Shown piece by piece: positions 34,667 through 46,299 of a stretch of DNA of 64,000 nucleotides; the stretch's first letter is position 1; every line of letters starts with the position of its first letter. The translations under genes and the position numbers were made by a program. Origin of the DNA: Tetrapyrgos nigripes (Eukaryota; Basidiomycota; Agaricomycetes; Agaricales; Campanellaceae); assembly GCA_013368315.1 (NCBI GenBank), contig JAACJM010000175.1, positions 1 through 64,000 on the forward strand, written 5' to 3'. The notes beneath the pieces were generated by a model that worked only from the letters and a program-made list of their open reading frames with translations, was not told the DNA's origin and did not search any database.

Positions 34667-35398
34667 GTCGACATCGAGTGCGACTCCAGAAGCTCCTTTC
34701 AAGACTGACCTTCTGATATACAGTCAGTCTGACCTCACAAAATTCCGCTGGGACCTCGCCTTCATCAACATCGACCCCTTCAGGCTCTCAAACCACGGCC
34801 ACGACTCCCAGCCCACGAAAATCATCGAAAGGTTCTTCATTTTATATCACCCGCGCTCTGTTGTTATTCAACTCAAGAGAGGGTATTCAGCTATCCGTCT
34901 TTGGCACTCTGCGTGCGCATAGTATTCGTTGTATTGCATGCCAATGCTACTGCTCCCACGACGGCTATTCTCAACATCTGAGCTCTGAGTCGAAGTGTCA
35001 GGGCACCCCGGCTCTCGAGACTGGTGAGCCTCTTCATGATTGCTCTATGCTGATATGATTCTGATAAACAATCTATTAATTCCCAGCCTCACAGCCGTCA
35101 TCAACAGTCTTCCCTACATCTCCGGCCTCGAGTACTACAACAGCTGGGATGTTTATCCAGAATGGCCTGTCTTGAACTACTCACGATGTGTAGGTCCACA
35201 TATCTACTGGCTTTCGTCGTTGCCCCAGATGCGGTACTTGTAGGTCGTACGACAGGCATCGTGCTAACATGGATGCAGAAGGATTGTGTGGTGATATCAG
35301 AGATGAGGAGATGAAGATTTTGCCGGTGTGTAAAATTTTTCCAGACAACGGTAAATTGACGGTAAAGATCGAGTAAAGATTTGCGAAAGTCTAACTCA

Positions 35399-36664
35399 CT
35401 AGGGAAAGGTGCCACTGCTTCGCATGGCAAATTACGAGGCCAATTGATAAGTCAAGGACTCGTGAAACGGTTTTTGTATGCAGTAAAAAAAATTTAATTA
35501 GATAGAGCTCAGTATCCAAGTGTAGTGGAGATACAAGAAAATTTAAAGTGGTGCTATGTAGTACATACAAGAAGAACGAGGAGAAAGACGGACTCAACCA
35601 AGCCATTAAAGAACCAAGCAGTTGAAAATTTGAACAATGATTATGAGTGAATGTTCATGGGATGATAGGGAAAGGGAAATCCTTGTATTGCTTACTGAGG
35701 GACGCGGAGGGCTGCCCGCCGCCAATGACACGTAAATGCGTGACAGTCAAAGGTCACACACGCGGCGGAGGAAAAAGATAGCGAGGCAATAGCGAGCCCA
35801 TCGTTGTTGACAACGCGGAGAGAGTTACCAGTGCTCACACCATCTGAAAGTCAGCAAGGGTGCTACTGCACTCATGAGATGCCTATATACCAAGTTTGGT
35901 GGCCCTAGAGCGGCAAGAAGAGGATGGATTAGATTGGATGACGTTTTCGGGAAACATTGCGCTGGCCAAATTTCGAAGACGGCTGGATTAGCAGGTCTTG
36001 ATGACGTTTGAGGTCTGGTAGCAGCATAATTGAAGGAAGGAGAGGGGGGGAGAGGCTTGAAGGTATTACAAACGTACTAGAAAGACAAAAGAGAAACGAG
36101 GAAAGCGTTAGACACTGGACGCATAATGAACAAGTACATATACACACTTGGAAGGTACTGGAAAAGATATCAAGGGACAGGAGCCGAGTCCCTGACAAAC
36201 GTTGAGAAAAGACGTGTATTGGAAGCAACACATAGACCATGCAGATCAACTGTTTGGAAGGGATAAGGACAGAATGCAGGTCAGGATGCTTGAAGGAATA
36301 TAGCAATTGCTCAGTGGGAGCTAAAAGGATGACACGTCATACGAAGAAGACGGTCAAGGGGAGACAGAGATACGCACCTGTTGTGCAGCCAAAGCGTCCT
36401 AATTTCCCCAGAGCTCTAAACGACGTTTGGATGGGTAGATGTAGCCATGGTGATTTAGAGAGCGGCTCTTGACGACTGTTGATGGCTGCTGAGGGAAGAT
36501 AAACACGTCTGAAGCTCGCCGCGCTAATTACTGGGCCTGTGTCATCAACAGGAGAGGGCAGCTGGCTGCGACGTTGAAGATGCTACGCGTCGTCCTCGGA
36601 CTGAGTCTAGACCGATCGTTCGGTTGTCGGCATCGTAGAGACCGGCAATAGAAATCTGCCGCGT
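35399..36664. other. 1.27-kb stretch present only in duplication copy 1
   Basis: Flanks join directly in copy 2 (TAACTCA then ATTTGAC at 54371). The stretch begins CTAGGGAAAGGTGCC and holds one end of the TACGAGGCC repeat (35421-35440). No TIR pair, target duplication or gene was recognised, so insertion in copy 1 and deletion in copy 2 are both possible. Confidence 0.6.
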
Positions 36665-36884
36665 AATTTGGCTTTTTTTTTCACTTCACGAATAGTATGT
36701 CCGCTACGAAAGAGGCCGTTATTACAATAGACAGCCTAGCGTTTACCGGACGTGGAATCACCGTGAATAGGAGAGGCGACGCGTGCGAAATCGATGCCAC
36801 ACTACGTCACATGGCGGCAGTGCTCTGGTGACGCTATCTTTCCGCTACCACTCCTTGAGTCTTCAACCTCTCAGAACACGGGCC

Positions 36885-39800
36885 ATGGAGAACGCACAAG
36901 GCGAGAGTCGCAAAAAGCGAAGGACTCCGAATGCTTGTGATGAATGTCGACGCAGAAAAGGTTTGATTGACTTCACTCTCGTTCAGAGTAGTACTTACAT
37001 CACTAATACTTCCTTTGATGACTCACAATCGGTACTGCAGTACGATGTGAGTATCACAAAAGCTCGGTCAGGATCTTTAGGGAAAGTACATCTTAACCTG
37101 TTGTCAGGCGATAGTGCGAGTATGCCAGGCGGCGTATGCTCTAGTTGTATCAGTTTGAAATTTACGTGCACTCATTTGATCGAAAAAAAGGTAGGCTTGT
37201 TTCTTCCTCACTGGGAATGTATAATTAACACGCGTTGCATATGTAGAAACGGGGACCGAAGACAAAGTGAATCCTCCCTCTATCCCTTTGTCATTTCGTG
37301 GCTCATGCACGTAATTCTACTTAGGACTCAGCCAAATTTCACAGCAGTCAAAGCCATTATTTCGTCTATTCTTTCCGATGACCTAAACACCTTCATCATC
37401 CCGGAGCAGGGAGACTCTGTTCGCGAAATCCTGGTGGAAATCGCGTTGTATGTGCGCTATCTGGAGAAAGAACTCATCCGTGCACGTCGGCAAAAGAGCT
37501 TGACCCAACACCAATCCTCTCCCATGGTCGAGGGCGATTCTCCGTCTACTGAAGACGACGATTCAGATTATAGTGAAGGGAACTCTTGAGTCAAGAAATG
37601 GCCAAAATGCGTCTCAGCCGGATAGAGAATCGCCATTTCGGCAAGTCAAGCAGCCCATTTTTGTTCGCTAGTGCTCTCGAACTCTTAAAGTACAGCCCTG
37701 CTTTTGACAAAAGGTCCGAGTATTGGGGGTTGTCGCCGGTAAGCCTAATACTACTTCTGTATGACTTAATCGGTTGGACGCTGATTGTTGGAATCAAGTA
37801 TGAAAGAACACGCATCGAGGAAGAGCCTATGCTCCAATTTCCAGATGATGACCATCTACAATCGCTTTTGGAAGCATACTTTGCCTTTCATCATCCTTAT
37901 CAGCCACTTTTACATCAAGCAAGCTTCGAACGGTCTGTTGCAGAAGGATTTCATCTTCGGAATCACCAATTTGGGGCGTTACTATTAGCTGTATGCTCTG
38001 TGGCCTCAAAGTATTCAGAAGATCCCAGAAATCTACCAAAAGAATCTTCTGCAGTTCTGGCTTTAGGGTGGAGATGGTTCCAACAGCTGAAGCTGACAAG
38101 ACTCATATTTGCAGAGCCTGTGTCGTTATACGAACTACAGACGTATTGTGTACGTATAATGTCTTCCGTTGAGGATTTCACTAACAAGGACCACTCTATT
38201 AAAGCTACAGATTCATTTCCTGAAAACTAGCTATCAGAGCGAAGCTGCTTGGGTATTAGCAGGGTCATGCATCCGCTTTGCTCATGAACGCGGTCTTCAC
38301 AGACGCCGAGATCCATCAGAAAAGCCTACGCTGGAGAGAGAACTTTGGAAACGTGCATTCTGGTTCTTGGTGTGCGTCGACACAATCATGGGTGCCTCTC
38401 TAGGTCGACCAAGCGCTACTTCCAAGGACGAGTGAGTCGTGACTGAATTAGCAGATAAGGGAACTAACGATCATCCTCTTGACTAGCTACGACCTGGAAC
38501 CTCTCATTGAATTTGACGACAGTGCATGGGACAGTCCCTTTATCGATGTATCCGCACTGGCACCTTCCAAAACGTCGATTTCAGCGTATTGTAACTGTCT
38601 TGTTCAGCTAATAGAGATTCTAAGCTTCACCCAGCGTACACTAGTAATTATCCGTTTGATTTTCGTTCCTGATACAAATTTATGGTTTATATTCACTGCA
38701 GTACTCGATTCGTAAGTCGGAGCTGGTTGAAACAATGGGAATCTCCGATACGCAATGGACCGAGAATGCAGCCAGGCAGATCGACTCGGCTCTCAATAAT
38801 TGGGAGGACACGCTACCGAGTCATCGTTTGTCCTTCCTTTTCTCTGTCATGATCGCATAACTTAACGTCCTCTTCTTCTAGTTAAATGGGATCCTCATCA
38901 CCCAAACAATATTCACTTTGTCCAATCCGCTACTCTTCACGCTGTATACTATTGGATTCAGCTGCATGCGCATAGATCCTTTATCCCAGTGCTAAAGCGA
39001 GGAGGACCAGTGTCAATAAAGTTCTCTTCAGTGGCAATATGCATCAATGCTGGTCGTTCCTGTGTAAACATTGTTGATGCCCTCTTCAAGAGGCATCGTT
39101 ACGTTACGCTTCCACTTCCAGTTGAGTGTACCACTGTTAAAGATGTTCAAATTGTTCTGACCGTCATATATCCATGCAGTCAGTTCTGTTCAATGCCTCT
39201 GTCATCATTTTGATATGTCTGTTCAGGACTGAAGAGTTGCAATTGCAGCTTAACCAGCAGAAGGAGATGTTGAATGTCTACAAGTGTCTTGAAATCCTAC
39301 GGGAATGGGAAAAAAGGTGTGTAACTTTATTTGCATAGATTCTTATTGTCTCCGAGCTCCAAGCGGAAAATTTTCAGAATCAAAAGCGCAGGACGTTGCA
39401 GGTATCTATCCATTCATTTCACTCTCTCTGTGTGCGAGACTTTTTACCTTGTTGTGCACTTACTAGCGACCTTATTCAAGCAATCGTATCTAGCGGAGGC
39501 CTGCAGCTTCCGTTCCAAGAAGATCCGCAGGAGACTCTGAAACGAAGGCGGGAGACCGAACTGGAGGCATTCTTCGACGTTTACGCTGCTAGACAAAATC
39601 CAGATCCCCAATTACCTCTATCTGCCTCGGATCGGACACAGATGAATATTGCTACTTTCCCTGACGAAATTGACAATGCTCATGAGGGTCCGACTTATGT
39701 CCATGGTCAAGGTAACTTTCTTGACGTCCTTGACCCGGTACACGGATTGCACTCTGTTACGTATGACAGAGCAAGTAGGTTTCTTGTTTCTTTACTCAAT

Positions 39801-40071
39801 GTTTAGTGCTATTTTGTTCTGACTCATTTTGCTGTAGATCCAATGGAATCGAACCCATCTTTCGGCTCGTCGATACCATACAATCCTCTTCCGACTAGTG
39901 TAGATTCGACGAGGTAAGCTGGGATCCTTTCGTCTCGACAGTGATAGATGTGCATTCTAAGACTGTCCACCATTCCTCCGTTAATTAGCAACGAAATTTA
40001 TCAGGAAGACTGGGATGCATTTATGGCTAATGTTGACCAGTTCCTTGGATATGGGAATTTTACTTTCTAAG
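36885..40071 (+). pseudogene. Zn2Cys6 fungal transcription factor, copy 1, frameshifted
   Basis: Paralogue of 54588-57751 with the same 14-exon layout. The DNA-binding finger is complete after splicing: CDECRRRK, a 6-nt microexon (37041-37046), then CD...GGVCSSC...C. At 37581-37584 copy 1 reads GAAGGGAACTCTTGA where copy 2 reads GAAGGGGACCTCTTGAG: one base fewer, giving a TGA at 37587-37589 just after the acidic SPSTEDDDSDYSEG stretch. The rest of the middle homology region, including FPDDDHLQSLLEAYFAFHHP, and the C-terminal exons look otherwise intact, so the break is recent. The product, if any, would be the finger plus about 85 residues of linker. Confidence 0.8.
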
Positions 40072-40529
40072 GACAATGATCGAGTCGTATCGGTTTTCTT
40101 CTTTCTTTCTTTCTTTCTGGCTTTGCTTTCTCTTGCGATTGAACGATTGTCGAGATAAATAGGACATTCTTAATAGCTGTTTCACTGTCAAATTGACCCC
40201 CATAAGATATCCTCATGACTGGCACGCTGGCGTTTCATCAGGCCTCATCAGCCGAGCTCTTAGTACAGAATATTGAGCGTCTCCACTTCATCCCCGCATA
40301 TCTGGGTCATCGACAGCACAGTTTCGTGCGACCTTGGTTGGATGGTTTTGGAACCTGTTTACAGCAAATGATGCCAGTGGAGAACAAAGACTTTCTTGTT
40401 CAATGGACTAGATTTATGGACAGCATCATGTCTGAGTTGCAGAGCGCTTTCGACTCTCTAATAAATCATCTAGTGCGCTTTGCCTGTCAGTCCTTATTTA
40501 ACCTTTCTTTAGGGTGGTCGGTCATATTT

Positions 40530-40717
40530 GGCTCCGTGGCAAGGGTCTCATTAGTTCGTACTTACCACCAGCTAAAGCTTTACGCAGAAGATAGGATGTT
40601 ATTCTCGGACTTTGATGATACGAGAGAGCCTTCTTGCATGGACTGAGTCGTTGACGATGGTCAGGCCATGGCAACATCTCCTCCTCTTCCTTTTCATCAA
40701 ACAATGCTGCCAAACGT
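40530..40717. other. Short unique stretch between duplication and Ty3 LTR
   Basis: No gene or repeat recognised. Confidence 0.4.
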
Positions 40718-40849
40718 TGGAGTAGGGGTACCCGGTAGCCCTAGAGTCTATTTGTAGTTGTTTAGCGGCAGCTTTAGGCACATCACGACCTGTATCGGTA
40801 GTCACAATACAACATCGAGCATCCCATTCGACTAGCGCAGGCCACTCCA
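40718..40849 (+). repeat. 5' LTR of the plus-strand Ty3 element
   Basis: 132 bp, starts TGGAGTAGGGG and ends GGCCACTCCA (inverted TGGAGT/ACTCCA ends). Matches 52180-52311. Confidence 0.88.
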
Positions 40850-40852
40850 TCT

Positions 40853-40877
40853 TGGTGACGAGAGCGGCATTCGAACC
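40853..40877 (+). other. Primer-binding site of the Ty3 element
   Basis: TGGTGACGAGAGCGG followed by CATTCGAACC begins three bases past the LTR. Its complement ends GGTTCGAATG...CACCA, the T-loop and CCA end of a tRNA; the acceptor part CTCTCGTCA suggests a Ser- or Leu-type tRNA, which I cannot confirm. Confidence 0.6.
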
Positions 40878-41169
40878 ACACGCAGAGTAAACGCATTCGC
40901 TAAACACCGCACGCCCACGAAACAGAAACCAACGCATAATCGTCATCAGCAAAAAGGCATTTCACCTTTTCCGACCTTTTTGATCCTTTCGGCAACTTTT
41001 TTCGGTCCGGACTTTTGATGACCTTTTTTTACCGGACTTTTCCTAACTTTCTTGTACTTTGCGTGGCTGAGGACTTTTTCGGACTTTTTTGTACTTTTTT
41101 TTGTACTTTTTCCAAGCTTCAGTCTACATATGTACCCCGTGAATGTGTAGCTAGGGCGTGTAAGCACAT

Positions 41170-43076
41170 CTCTATATCATGGAGATGGCATAAGTGCTTC
41201 TCGTTTCACCCATAGTGTTAGTGCCGGCATCCACTGTCTAAGTTGCGTGCGTATTTCCGTTCGTGCAGTCAGCTACAGTGAGCGAGGGTGGGGAAGCAAC
41301 GAAATTTTAGATCAAGTCCTGTTCAAACTCCGAAGGGCCATGCGTAATACGTGTACTTTATATATATTCTTAGCGGCGCAACTTATGCGCCAGTCCCCGA
41401 CTCCGTTGTATGCCCAATTGCCAAACTCAGCAGCAGTTGAGTTGAGGTTTGGGTCCAGCGTAGCTCCGAAAACATTTCCACTCATGCAAGCAGCCTTCCT
41501 GCCAGTGCAAGTTGCAGGTTCACCAATCTCTTTCCTCCAAAAACTGCGGTCAATACAAATCAATCGCATCAAGAATTAGGTTTTGTGAGGTTTCTTGTTT
41601 ACATCCAGAGTCGGAATGAACTTCTGGATGGGAAAAAATGACATCAACGACAGTGCCAAATACACCGGCCATAGTTTCTTCAACCACGGTTACATGATCT
41701 TCACCTTCAAACATAGAAACACAGCTTTCAGGCCTACAGAATAAGAACAGTTGAGCGAGAACCTCGTTGGATCCGAAACTGTGACTCAGGCTCGTAGATA
41801 GCCAATTCGAAGCACTAGCGGCATGTCCGAGCGGATAACATTCTCAATCGAGCAATAAAAAATGAGAAAAGACAACAGATAATGAGTTAGAACTTCCTTG
41901 GAAGCCTAGTACAAACTGTCAAATCCCTTTTCGTTATGGCAGACACTGGAATAGAAATTACAACTTCAGCTAAGAATTGAGATGATTGAGAATTGAAACA
42001 ACGGACTATGAGATCCACAGTGGCAGGCGTCCTTAGCCAATGTTTGAAGCCTTTGAGTGATTGACGGCAACCGAGGGAAGCCATCAAATATAATACTTTT
42101 CGCTGAGAACATGCATATGACAGAAGCTCTCACCAAGTTCACGGTCCATTATTTGATACTTGAATTGATACTCATGCACAGAGGAAGTAACTGTAGACGA
42201 GTTCTCAGCAAGAGCGAGCTTTTCAGCAAGGAAATTGGCAATGAAGTGAGCTCCCAACACTTCTGATTGCTTTTTGGGTGCATTAAAGTCAAATTACGGT
42301 CAGCACGCTGATGAAGATGGAGAAGATCTATAGCAGGCAAACGTTGTTAAGGCTCAGACAACGCTGGAACAAAAAAACAATGGGCAAGCATTGGGAGCGA
42401 GACGAAGACATGAAGAAGGCAATGACCTCATTGCGGAAATCGCCGTTTAAAATTTCAGAACCCGAATTTGTTGATCGATCGGTGGGACATGTCCCTCCTC
42501 CTGTCCCTTCGGTCCGGAGTCGGGGATCACCTCGGTCCTCATATACGTTTCCATCAATCATATCCTCATGACGACGCCAACAGCTCTCAACCGAACGTCC
42601 TCAACGTCCTCAACTAGTACCTCAACTACCTCAACTACCTCAATGCTGCACTCAAGGCCATCAACAGTACCCTCAATATCCTCAAAATAACTCAATCAAT
42701 GGAGTCCTCAAAACTTCCTTTACTGTTGTCAACCTCTTGGCGCTCGACTTCAAATGCCACGTCAACGCGTCAACGTGTCAACACCCAGTCACCAGCTCTA
42801 CGACGCACGAATAGTGAAGACTCCCTCTATTCCCAACATTTCCAATAATTGTTACGCTTGCTCGTCATGTCCGCGTGTTCCAAATCTACAAAAAATGCAA
42901 ATGAGGATTGGGGGAAGGATACAACGATGGATTGGGTGGGGACAATTGCTCCATGGTGAGTACATTCTGCCTCTCAGCTACTGGGCCATTCACTCAATCA
43001 CTCAGACAGGGGTTTAACAGGCAGAGGCTCACAGTACGTTCACTCTTTCTTAATTATGTATGCTTGAGATTTATAC
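41170..43076. other. Interior of the inverted-repeat element, left of the pogo transposon
   Basis: AT-rich, no domain recognised. It includes a run of imperfect CCTCAA(C/A)-words at about 42590-42690 (ACCTCAACTACCTCAACTAC type). Confidence 0.4.
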
Positions 43077-43525
43077 TATCCGGCACCACCATGCCGAACA
43101 GCCCTAGTGTTCGAACATTTTTTTTCTCAGGGCACGAAAGGTGGTTGTATCGCCCCCATTTTTTTTTTACATACTTTACTTGCCATTTAGATAGCTCTGA
43201 ATTAACAAGGACTTGAGGAGTGCCCGAGAAAATATTCCATAATTTCCAAAGACAGTCAAAAAAATCACCACCTCAATCAAAGATGTAAATAACTAAGCAC
43301 TCTCAAAATATTTTCGCCTGGTGTGGACTGGACGTCGTTGAGCAACATAGAATGATGAAATCTACCAAAGTATTTGAGGAAGGACAGACGAGAGCAAGAG
43401 CTAAAGACTGATTGGTTTGGGACAAGGGTGACCAAATTAGGGAACAATGAGAATGCGCGTCGCATAACTTACAGTTGAAGTCCTTACACACCGCTGTTTT
43501 CAACTTCAACTTCAACATACATCCT

Positions 43526-45359
43526 ATGCCTCGAAGATCAACCAGAAAATCCAAATCTAACAATTCTACTCGCTCTCAGGCACATACTAACCCAAGAACC
43601 AATGGACTACCAAGGGAGGAGAGGCTGCAACTAGCAATGCAAGAAGTGCAATCTGGCCGTATGAAGACTCGACCCGCTGCACGCGAGTATGGAGTTGCAC
43701 CAGCAACACTTTCGGAACGTATCAATGGCAAGCACTGGGCAGCCGGTAACGCTCATGATGAAGAGCTCCTTCTATCTCGAGAGCAAGAGGCTGTCATCGT
43801 GGAATTCTGTCGTTATCTGGATCTATCAGGACACTCACTGTCAAGAAGGACCATCGGACCAAAAGTGGAAGCACTTAGCAGTCGTCTCCCAGGGAAAAAC
43901 TGGTTCCCTCGATTCATCAATAGAAATCACGATGCCATCTTCCTTGGAGGGACCTCCAAACTGGATGGTAAACGGGCCCGCAATTTCAACTATTACACCG
44001 TCAATGATTATTTTGACAAATTGGACAGTTTTCTGGAGGAACACGACATACCTTGGGCCAATGTTTGGAACATGGATGAGAAGGGAGTGCAGCTGGGAGG
44101 TGGGAGAAAGAACAGAGGAGAAAAATACATCCTTTCTCACAGGGGCAGAGATCAAAAAAAGAAGACGCATTACCGAGCTTCTTCATCAAACCTTGAATTG
44201 GTAACTGTCATCAAGTGTGTCAGTGCAATGGGGCTGATCTTGAAGCCTGGCTTTGTCCTCTCTGGAGAACATCTGAAGAAGAGGTGGTTTACTGAAAGGG
44301 TGCGGGATGAAGTCGGAAAGTGAGTGTTCCTGTTTCTATTGAGTAACAAGCTTTTTACCTTTGGATAGTATCAGTGTATCCAAAAATGGGTGGACTGATG
44401 ACTGGCTCAGTCTCCAGTGGTTCAAGGAAGTTTTTGTCCCAGAGGCATCAAATCATCGTGTTGGTGATCAGCCAATTCTCCTACTCTGGGATGGACATGG
44501 TTCACATGAAACATATGAAATCATTGAAGCGGCAAGGACTCACAACGTTCAATTATTCTCATTTCCATCACACACCACTCACAAGTTGCAACCTCTTGAT
44601 GTTGGTATCTTTGGCCAGGTGGAGAGGAACTGGGGACGGTGGGTTGATGACCTCAATGCACATGGACGTACAGTGACAAGGGACAATTTCATTGAGAACT
44701 ATCTTGACGTCCAGCAGATGTCCATATCATGCGAGCATATCATAGCCACTTTCAAGAAGACCGGTCTGAATCCAATCAACAAAGATGTATTCGATGAACG
44801 GGACTATGGTCCAAGTTATGCAACTTCTACCCAATCTCACCTACCCGAAAACTACCCAACGGCTGACAGCAGCAATGATGATAATGACGACGACGATGAC
44901 AATGATGACAATGACACCATCTCCCCTCATTCTACACGCCCTAACTCTCCCTCAGACATGATTGAAACCTGTGCCCTTCGCTTCACACATCGCGAAAACA
45001 CCCTTCCAGGTCCAAACACCTCCAAAGAAGATTTGTGGGATACTATCAACAATTTGCAGGCTGACAAGGAGAATCTGTCCAGAGTAGCAGAGAGGGCTTC
45101 TGCGCAAGCTGTTATAATGGGTCAGGAGAATACCAAGTTACGTGCACAGCTTGAGGAAAAGGAGTTGACAAATAAACGGAAAAAGGATCGGGCTCAGTTT
45201 GCAGCAACTGCTCGCAGTTTGACTGCAGGTGAAGGGTATGAACGTAAAATGCAGGAAGCAAGAGAGGCCGAGGAGAAAGAGGCCGAGAAGGAGCGAGTAC
45301 GACAGCAGAAGGCGGCTGAGAGAGGTGAGAAAAGCGGAAAAAGCGAAGAAGGCAGCTGA
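43526..45359 (+). CDS. Pogo-type transposase (HTH plus DDE_1 nuclease)
   Basis: Two exons, 43526-44321 and 44369-45359, joined across a 47-bp intron (GTGAGT...ATAG). ATG at 43526 (MPRRSTRKSK) is chosen over 43475 because the basic tail is typical. Order: psq-like helix-turn-helix (RPAAREYGVAPATLSERING), CENP-B-like HTH region (LSREQEAVIVEFCRYLD...NWFPRFINRN), then the DDE core with Asp in VWNMDEKG, Asp in LLLWDGHGSH and Asp in LQPLDVGIFG. The tail has an acidic run and coiled-coil-like Glu/Lys/Arg sequence. The frame stops at 45359, but from about 45320 another frame carries KAEKAKKAAEVQARREERM and a Ser-rich end to 45711, so a one-base shift probably shortened the tail. The catalytic triad looks intact. 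Confidence 0.8.
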
Positions 45360-45711
45360 GGTGCAGGCCCGGAGAGAGGAGAGAATGCGGAAGAAGGAGT
45401 TGCTTGAGGCAGAAAAAAAGATTTGTGCTGATTCTCGTAGGGGTAGGGGCAGGGGAAGGGGAAGGGGAGATGCAGTGTCTTCAAGGATAGCTTCTGACCT
45501 TTTGCCATCCATGTCAGATAGCTCCGAAGATACAAAGTCAGAAAGCGAGAGTGACTCACCCCAAAGTCCCCATGATGCTCCTCCATCAAGACCTGCCCAT
45601 TGTCGCAGCCATTCCAGTGCATTTGGCTCTAGTGATGCTTCCAGTGAAGAGAGTGATGAGCCATTGCACAAATGGCCAAAGAACATCAAAAGAGTGAAGT
45701 TGATCTTGTAG
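45360..45711 (+). pseudogene. Out-of-frame tail of the pogo transposase
   Basis: In the +1 frame this continues the charged coiled coil, then an RGRGRGRG stretch, then a Ser/Asp-rich end finishing KWPKNIKRVKLIL-stop. Composition follows directly from the upstream frame, which supports a single-base indel near 45320-45355 rather than a separate gene. Confidence 0.5.
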
Positions 45712-46299
45712 TTTGCATTCTTGTATTCTGTAGTGTTTTCGAGTGTAGCCAGTGGTGATTGAAAAGGTGTAAATGTCGAGTGCTGGCCATGAAACTGGCT
45801 GTTCGAGAACCCGGGGTCATGCCTGATACCATGTGAATTCACAACACCATCCTCTAAACAAACTCATAGCGATCCGTCCAGTTCAAGGACCTTGTTACCA
45901 CTGTTTTCGAGGCCTCTGAGTTCACCAGTAATCTTAGATTTGCAGCCAACTTGCTCGTTGCAAAGATACAGATAAGATACTCTTAAGTGTTTGAACACGT
46001 GATACAGGATAGTAGCCTTTTTTCATACAGATTTCATCTGCTATGACTGAAGAGTGTAGATGCACAAGTGAACTGGCCTTAGAGAGAACCACAAGCTACA
46101 CATGTAGAGTAGCGTAGAACTTTTCATACGTACTTTTATTGAACTGATATGCGTACTTTTATTGAACTTTTAAAAGTACAAAGTACTTTTAAAAGAAACT
46201 GGACCTGGCTTTTAAAAGTTCGGCGATTCGGATAAAAGTCCTCGAAAAGGCCTGAAAAGGCCTGATGCCTTTTTCCTGATGGTAACCACGCCACCATAA

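Larger units (their letters stand above)
34845..40529 (+). repeat. Segmental duplication, copy 1 (contains transcription factor copy 1)
   Basis: This matches 53820-58196 in the same orientation at high identity, from ATATCACCCGCGCTCTGTTG to GGTGGTCGGTCATATTT. Copy 1 has an extra 1.27 kb (about 35399-36664) that copy 2 lacks. Introns and intergenic parts match as well as exons, so the duplication is recent and at DNA level. Confidence 0.9.
43079..45826 (+). mobile_element. Pogo/Fot1-like (Tc1-mariner superfamily) DNA transposon
   Basis: It encloses a near-complete DDE_1 transposase. The left end TATCCGGCACCACCATGC, with CGAACAGCC and AGTGTTCGAACATT further in, corresponds to the right end read inward: TATCAGGCATGACC, CGAACAGCC, AGCACTCGACATT. 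These imperfect inverted repeats of 45-55 bp are flanked by TA on both sides (43077-43078, 45827-45828), the usual target of this superfamily. Confidence 0.6.
40944..46281. mobile_element. Candidate 5.3-kb inverted-repeat element nested in Ty3
   Basis: Left end CATCAGCAAAAAGGCATTTC and right end (inverted) CATCAGGAAAAAGGCATCAG agree. Beyond these, both ends carry long series of GGACTTTT/GTACTTTT-type motifs (40960-41110 and 46115-46260), a subterminal repeat style seen in several DNA transposon groups. It sits inside the 5' part of the Ty3 element and itself contains the pogo-type transposon. No target duplication was found and no transposase of its own was recognised; its class is open. Confidence 0.5.

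Noticed and set aside
37267..37319. Long uninterrupted reading through introns of the transcription factor (frame 36783-37589)
   Set aside because: Several introns are open in frame by chance; the Zn2Cys6 cysteines only line up after splicing.
40946..41167. Lys-rich 73-codon minus-strand frame
   Set aside because: It is the reverse reading of the ACTTTT motif array at the end of the inverted-repeat element.
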